From positions 1 through 32,739 of the forward strand of contig JASHRN010000082.1 in assembly GCA_030037335.1 (NCBI GenBank): DNA of 32,739 nucleotides, in the 5' to 3' direction. The position numbers and the translations under genes are program-made. Under the pieces are notes generated by a model. That model was not told the origin of the DNA. It saw only the letters and a program-made list of their open reading frames with translations, and did not search any database. This document shows positions 27,944 to 32,739 of this stretch, one piece after another; the first letter of the stretch is position 1; each line of letters starts with the position of its first letter. The DNA is from Candidatus Acidiferrales bacterium. GTDB lineage: Bacteria; Acidobacteriota; Terriglobia; Acidiferrales; UBA7541.

Positions 27944-28795
27944 ATGACACTGCGCAGCCACAGGCCGTCGCCGAAGCTGATGTATCGTGATCCGGAATTC
28001 ATCGAAAGCCCAGCCGCGCGGCCGATGCGGATCATGGCGGAGTATTTCGACCCGTTGACGCGACTGCGCCGGGAACATATCGGAGACACGATTGTGATGT
28101 TCGGGTCGGCACGCATCCTGCCGAAGAATCGGGCGATCGCCAAGCTCCATCGGCTACAAAAGAGTAAGCGTGCTCACAGTGACCCGTGGCTTCGCTCTGA
28201 GATTCGAGCGGCGAGAGCCAGCATTGAAATGTCACGGTATTACGAAGAAGCGCGGGAACTAGCGAAGAGAATCACGGCATGGTCGCTGACGCTCGGAGAA
28301 TATCCGCGAAGATTTGTCATCTGTTCCGGCGGAGGTCCCGGAATCATGGAAGCCGCCAACCGGGGAGCAACGGAAGCAGGGGGCTCAAGCATCGGCCTGA
28401 GCATTCAGCTCCCGCATGAGCAAGAGTCGAACCGCTACATCTCCCCGCAACTGAATCTCTTTTTCCATTATTTCTTTATGCGCAAGCTTTGGTTTGCGCA
28501 ACTGGCGAAGGCGCTGATCGTTTTCCCTGGAGGATTTGGCACGATGGACGAGTTATGGGAAATGCTCACCCTTCTGCAAACGGGCAAATTACCGCCATAT
28601 CATTTGATTCTGATCTACGGGCGCAAGTATTGGGACAAGGTGCTCAACTGGCGAGCCATGGTGAACGCAGGTACGATCAGCGAACGGGAATTCAAACTGC
28701 TGCAATTTGCCGACACAGTGGATGAGGCTTTTGTACGCATTCGAACAGGATTGGAGAAATATCATTTAGTCCTCGATACAGACTGGGAAGGATGA
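27944..28795 (+). CDS. LOG family / TIGR00730-like Rossmann-fold protein
   Basis: ATG at 27944 with SD AGGAGAACGA. FVICSGGGPGIMEAANRGATEAGG, LIVFPGGFGTMDELWEMLTLLQTGK. Confidence 0.88.
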   Translation: MTLRSHRPSPKLMYRDPEFIESPAARPMRIMAEYFDPLTRLRREHIGDTIVMFGSARILPKNRAIAKLHRLQKSKRAHSDPWLRSEIRAARASIEMSRYYEEARELAKRITAWSLTLGEYPRRFVICSGGGPGIMEAANRGATEAGGSSIGLSIQLPHEQESNRYISPQLNLFFHYFFMRKLWFAQLAKALIVFPGGFGTMDELWEMLTLLQTGKLPPYHLILIYGRKYWDKVLNWRAMVNAGTISEREFKLLQFADTVDEAFVRIRTGLEKYHLVLDTDWEG

Positions 28796-28806
28796 GTGTC
28801 TAAGAA

Positions 28807-28826
28807 CAAGAGCGCCCTCGCTCTTG
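28807..28826. terminator. Perfect 8-bp stem/tetraloop downstream of the LOG gene (no U-tract)
   Basis: CAAGAGCG-CCCT-CGCTCTTG, 12 nt after the stop codon. Confidence 0.4.
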
Positions 28827-28907
28827 GAGGATAGATCGGTGCGTCGCATCTTCGGAGTAGCTGAAATCATCTGAATTAAGGTTGGCATCAGAACCCAAAG
28901 GAGCGTT

Positions 28908-29456
28908 ATGCACGAGAGAGCCTTCCTGCAAGCAACCATCGATCAATTTCGGGTTCAAAAAAGCCTGGCGGATCGAGCTATGGCGCAGATCAACGATGAA
29001 CAGTTCTTCTCCCAGCTCGATCCTGAATCGAACAGCATTGCCATGATTGTGAAGCACGTCGCCGGGAATCTACGATCTCGCTGGACGGACTTTTTGGAGA
29101 CTGACGGAGAAAAGCCAACGCGACGGCGCGATGCGGAATTCTTACAGGAAGAGACCGACAGCCGAACCAGCCTGATCGAGAGCTGGGAAGCGGGCTGGCA
29201 ATGCGTACTCGATTCGCTCGAAGAGCTTGCCCCCTCAGACTTGATCCGGCAGGTGCGAATCGCATCGGAGCCCCACAACGCGCTGCAGGCCATTCAACGC
29301 TCGCTTGCTCATACCGCGCAACATGCGGGCCAAATCGTGCTCCTCGCGAAGCACTTTGCCGGGCAGCGCTGGCAAACCTTAAGCATTCCTCGTGGACAAT
29401 CAGAAGAGCACAATCGGAAACTTGCGGCGAAATACGCTTCAGGCGAGACAGCCTGA
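28908..29456 (+). CDS. DinB superfamily protein (DUF1572-like)
   Basis: MIVKHVAGNLRSRWTDFLETDGEKPTRRRDAEF and RSLAHTAQHAGQIVLLAKHFAG. Confidence 0.85.
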   Translation: MHERAFLQATIDQFRVQKSLADRAMAQINDEQFFSQLDPESNSIAMIVKHVAGNLRSRWTDFLETDGEKPTRRRDAEFLQEETDSRTSLIESWEAGWQCVLDSLEELAPSDLIRQVRIASEPHNALQAIQRSLAHTAQHAGQIVLLAKHFAGQRWQTLSIPRGQSEEHNRKLAAKYASGETA

Positions 29457-29491
29457 GCGCAGCCGAGACGTCAGCTGCGCCCCTATTTCGG

Positions 29492-29806
29492 TTAGTTGGT
29501 TGAGCCCAGCAACTCCGTGGCGTAGAAGGCCTTGAAACGGCGTGTCTCGTCCTGGTCGTGCAACATCACCACCGGCACAATTCGAAGCGTGCGATGGCAT
29601 CCGCGGCAAGCGGACATTTCCCCATGCAGATCCTGAACGAAGCCGTCCGTGAAGTGATATTCCCCGCGAGGCCGCCGCGCTGGCTTACTTCCGACCGTCC
29701 CACAGTGAGGACAAGTAAATTCCAGACGGTCATCCTGAGGGTCGCGATTGAGCGCTGCACGGCCTGTATAGCGGATTCCTACGGTTTCTGTACTAAGCCG
29801 ACTCAT
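29492..29806 (-). CDS. Small zinc-ribbon-like protein (104 aa)
   Basis: ATG at 29806 with SD GGAGGTGCC. TCPHCGTVGSKPARRPRGEYHFTDGF...MSACRGCHRTLRIVPVVML. The longer ORF to 30190 is antisense to the OM barrel gene. Confidence 0.65.
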   Translation of the reverse strand: MSRLSTETVGIRYTGRAALNRDPQDDRLEFTCPHCGTVGSKPARRPRGEYHFTDGFVQDLHGEMSACRGCHRTLRIVPVVMLHDQDETRRFKAFYATELLGSTN

Positions 29807-29993
29807 AATGGCACCTCCTATGATTTCGGGAGCCGAAAACGCACGTTCAACCGATTGGATGCAGGATGATGAGCGAGCGATGCCGCTATTAAACCTTGCA
29901 GATTTAGAGGAGTGCGTCTTTTCCGACTCGACTACTTCCGTGACTTGCGGGCATCGCAAGGGGCTTGTCCGGCTGGGCGACGAACCGTGCTTG

Positions 29994-30491
29994 TCAGAAA
30001 TTGAACACCAAGCCCAACGAAATACGGAAATTGTTCTGCCCGGTACTGTTGAAACGAGAATGGATATAGTCGACCTGAATCGGCCGGAAGGCCAAGAGCT
30101 TGGTAGCGTGGATATCGATGCCTCCGCCAAAGCCCTCGGCAAGTGAAGTACCCGAAGCCCCGCCGCCGCCCACATGGACTCCGCCAACAAGCCCGTGGAC
30201 GAAAGGGGAGACTGTAGCCGGGAAGCGCAATTGGGGACCGAAGAGGAACGAATGAACGTTCGATCCAGAAACGCCGTTAATGGTGCCGTAATTACCGCTT
30301 AAATCGACAGTCACCCCAACGGCGCTTGCAAAATTGTCAGTGAACGCCGCGTCCCACCCGTTTAGACTTGCGGTGCTGGGCGAACTATCCAAATGGAGGT
30401 ATGAGTAGCCAGCATACAGGTTGTAATGCTGGGCGTGAGCGGCGACCGGAAGTAGTAGCAGAACCCCCAAGAAAAAGACGAATTTTCGCAC
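29994..30491 (-). CDS. Outer-membrane beta-barrel protein
   Basis: GTG at 30491 with SD TTGGAGGAAC. VRKFVFFLGVLLLLPVAAHAQHYNLYAGYSYLHLDSS...ISLGLVFNF. Confidence 0.78.
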   Translation of the reverse strand: MRKFVFFLGVLLLLPVAAHAQHYNLYAGYSYLHLDSSPSTASLNGWDAAFTDNFASAVGVTVDLSGNYGTINGVSGSNVHSFLFGPQLRFPATVSPFVHGLVGGVHVGGGGASGTSLAEGFGGGIDIHATKLLAFRPIQVDYIHSRFNSTGQNNFRISLGLVFNF

Positions 30492-30706
30492 CGATATGTT
30501 CCTCCAAACATTAGATTTTCCCGCACGATAGCAAGAACGAAGATACGTGCCCCCTGGAGTTAGATGATTGCGCAGAGCAAGCGGTTGGAGCGCCGGCAGG
30601 TTCGTTGCGCTTTTGTCCGAAGCGGGACTAAGATTCATTTGTTTCGCCGCGGCACTGGAAACCACGGGAAAACGGGCGCAGAAACTGGGAATCGAGGAGA
30701 GGCCTC

Positions 30707-32065
30707 ATGTCACGATTCAAGAAACCAGTGGCGATCGTGGCGATCATTATTGCGGTCATTGTTCTCGTCCTGATTATTGCACCGTTTTTCATCAATGCCG
30801 ATCTATTTCGGCCCGAAATCGAAAGGGCGCTCAGCCAGAAACTAGGACGCAAAGTGCAGCTTGGTCACATCCGCGTATTGCTTTTTTCCGGTAGCTTGTC
30901 CGCGGACCAGATCTCTATATCGGACGATCCAGCATACAGCACCGAGCCTTTCCTCACGGCAAAATCACTGTCCATCGGCATCGATGTGATGGCACTGATT
31001 TTTTCACGTGACCTTCGAGTGCACTCGCTCAATTTCATTAATCCCCGGGTACAACTGTTGAGGACCGCCTCGGGCGAGTGGAATTTCGCGACTCTCGGAA
31101 CCACGGCGAAATTTGCACACCGTAACCAGCGCTCGAGCTCTCTTCCTATATCGCTGAAGGTGGACCAAGATAATCCGGAGGGAGCCACGGCCTCCACAGC
31201 AGCCCTCAACAGCTTTTCAGTCGACCAAATGAAGATATCCGATGGTACGGTCGCGTTGGGTAGGGTTGGACAACCGCCAAGCCCCGCCTATCAGACCGTG
31301 AGCATTTCTGCGCGGGGCATTTCCCAAACAGCGGCTTTCCCCTTTCAATTCGAGGCCAAGACGCCCGGCGGCGGCAAAATCAGCCTGACCGGAACGTTAG
31401 GGCCGATGGACAACAATGACGGCAACCATATTCCTTTCCAAGGGCGGGCCAAAGCGCAAAATATCCCCGCGCAGGACATCGAAAATCTCATGGCGGTTTT
31501 GGGGTATGCGCTTCCTGCCGGCTCCCATCTTAATGGCGGAGCAGTTCAGGCGGATATGGCGTTGCAGGGACCGCTCGATAAGTTGGCGGCGGATGGTCCG
31601 GTGAAACTCAGCGCGGTGACACTTACCGGATTCAGTCTCGCGTCGAAGCTTTCGGCAGCGCTCGGCCAATCCGGTGCGCACACTGGAAATGACACGCTCA
31701 TCGATGTTGCCGAAGGGACTTTTCAATACGGGCCCCGAGGCGTGCACGCGGAGAATCTGAATGTAGAGATCGCTTCCGTTGGCAGCGTGACAGGATCAGG
31801 TACAATCAGCGCCGAGAACATGTTGGACATGCGGCTGGTCGCGAAGCTTACAGGGTCCAGTCTAATCGCCAGGCTGACTCAGATTTCTTTTTTCAATAAG
31901 GGCGGGGGGATTCCCTTTCGGGTCGAAGGGGACGTTTCAAATCCTCAAGTCACCGCGGATATCCCCGGCCTGAGCAATACCCCGCTCAATCAGTTGAAAA
32001 TCCCGATCAAGGGGCAGTTGGGCAGCGTGCTTGGCGGTCTTCTCAAGAAGAAAGAGCCGCAGTAG
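30707..32065 (+). CDS. AsmA family protein
   Basis: N-terminal TM PVAIVAIIIAVIVLVLIIAPFFINADLFRPEIERALSQKLGRKVQLGHIRV...; C-terminal AsmA-like repeats. Confidence 0.85.
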   Translation: MSRFKKPVAIVAIIIAVIVLVLIIAPFFINADLFRPEIERALSQKLGRKVQLGHIRVLLFSGSLSADQISISDDPAYSTEPFLTAKSLSIGIDVMALIFSRDLRVHSLNFINPRVQLLRTASGEWNFATLGTTAKFAHRNQRSSSLPISLKVDQDNPEGATASTAALNSFSVDQMKISDGTVALGRVGQPPSPAYQTVSISARGISQTAAFPFQFEAKTPGGGKISLTGTLGPMDNNDGNHIPFQGRAKAQNIPAQDIENLMAVLGYALPAGSHLNGGAVQADMALQGPLDKLAADGPVKLSAVTLTGFSLASKLSAALGQSGAHTGNDTLIDVAEGTFQYGPRGVHAENLNVEIASVGSVTGSGTISAENMLDMRLVAKLTGSSLIARLTQISFFNKGGGIPFRVEGDVSNPQVTADIPGLSNTPLNQLKIPIKGQLGSVLGGLLKKKEPQ

Positions 32066-32111
32066 ACTTAGCGCCCAAGTGGGCGGAGCTTTCCTGAGGA
32101 CAGATCGAAAC

Positions 32112-32739
32112 ATGTTTGAGGCCGGATTATTGAAAGAACGAAAAATCTTGATCACCGGCGGCGGCACAGGGCTGGGCCGGTCGATGGCCATTTGTTTCGC
32201 AAAATTGGGTGCTGATGTGTTCTTGATCGGCCGGCGAAAGGAGCCGCTTGTAGATACCTGCAAGGAGATTCGCGCCGCAGGATCAAACGCTGGATACGTC
32301 TGCTGCGATGTGCGTGATTTTGCCGCAATAGAAAACGCAATCAGGACCGCCGAAAATGAGTTCGAAAGCATCGATACCCTCGTGAATAATGCCGCAGGGA
32401 ATTTCATCGCCCGGACAGAAAAACTGTCGCCGAATGCATTCAACGCGGTCGTCGGAATCGTGCTGCAGGGAACGTTCTACTGCACGCTCGCGCTGGGAAG
32501 GAAGTGGATTGCAGCACGGAAGCCAGGAAACATCCTCAATATTGCGGCGACATATGCGGCGGTAGGCTCAGGATCAGGATTCGTTGTCCCATCGGCGTGC
32601 GCAAAGGCCGGGGTTCTGGCGATGACGCGTTCTCTGGCAGTGGAATGGGCGAAATACTCCATTCGGCTGAACGCGATTGCTCCTGGGCCGTTTCCGACTG
32701 AGGGAGCTTGGTCGCGTCTTCTGCCCACCAAAGATTTGG
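32112..32739 (+). CDS. SDR family oxidoreductase, truncated at the window end (2,4-dienoyl-CoA reductase-like)
   Basis: Own translation from ATG 32112: MFEAGLLKERKILITGGGTGLGRSMAICFAKLGADVFLIGRR...TLVNNAAGNFIARTEKLS...LNAIAPGPFPTEGAWSRL. Absent from the ORF track because no stop lies in the window. Confidence 0.85.
   Translation, partial: MFEAGLLKERKILITGGGTGLGRSMAICFAKLGADVFLIGRRKEPLVDTCKEIRAAGSNAGYVCCDVRDFAAIENAIRTAENEFESIDTLVNNAAGNFIARTEKLSPNAFNAVVGIVLQGTFYCTLALGRKWIAARKPGNILNIAATYAAVGSGSGFVVPSACAKAGVLAMTRSLAVEWAKYSIRLNAIAPGPFPTEGAWSRLLPTKDL

Noticed and set aside
29807-30190. Upstream extension of the small zinc-ribbon ORF to 30190
   Set aside because: Antisense to the OM barrel gene. 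ATG 29806 has GGAGG upstream and starts the domain-bearing segment.

Overview
This window looks like chromosomal DNA from an Acidobacteriota-type genome. The main taxonomic hint is a TIGR03436-like 'VWFA-related Acidobacterial' protein at about 26.65-27.79 kb. I see no rRNA, tRNA, CRISPR array, transposase or phage module. About 26 genes can be supported.

0.6-9.2 kb (mostly minus strand): DUF1579-like protein, ABC permease and ATPase, orphan membrane histidine kinase, enolase, SAM methyltransferase, glgC.

9.4-14.7 kb: rpsU, a zinc-ribbon protein followed by a clear intrinsic terminator, a Tat-signal HisC-like aminotransferase, a DinB protein, and an orphan 2-oxoglutarate dehydrogenase E1.

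14.7-26.6 kb: a compact sugar-utilisation locus. One minus-strand operon encodes nucleotidyltransferase, galactokinase-like GHMP kinase, Tat-exported GH-D-clan-like hydrolase, SSS symporter and an unlisted 48-aa membrane microprotein. It is divergent from a plus-strand GH35 beta-galactosidase and an OprB-like porin.

26.6-32.7 kb: VWFA protein, LOG family protein, DUF1572/DinB protein, zinc-ribbon protein, OM barrel, AsmA, and a truncated SDR.

The best candidates for something undescribed are: (1) the galactoside locus, whose kinase has Lys where galactokinases have the galactose-contacting Glu and is translationally coupled to a nucleotidyltransferase, suggesting a GalT-independent or uronate-type pathway; (2) the symporter-linked microprotein; (3) an enolase with an N-terminal extension that looks like a degenerate duplication of its own first motif. 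All family assignments are from reading the translations; no database search was run.
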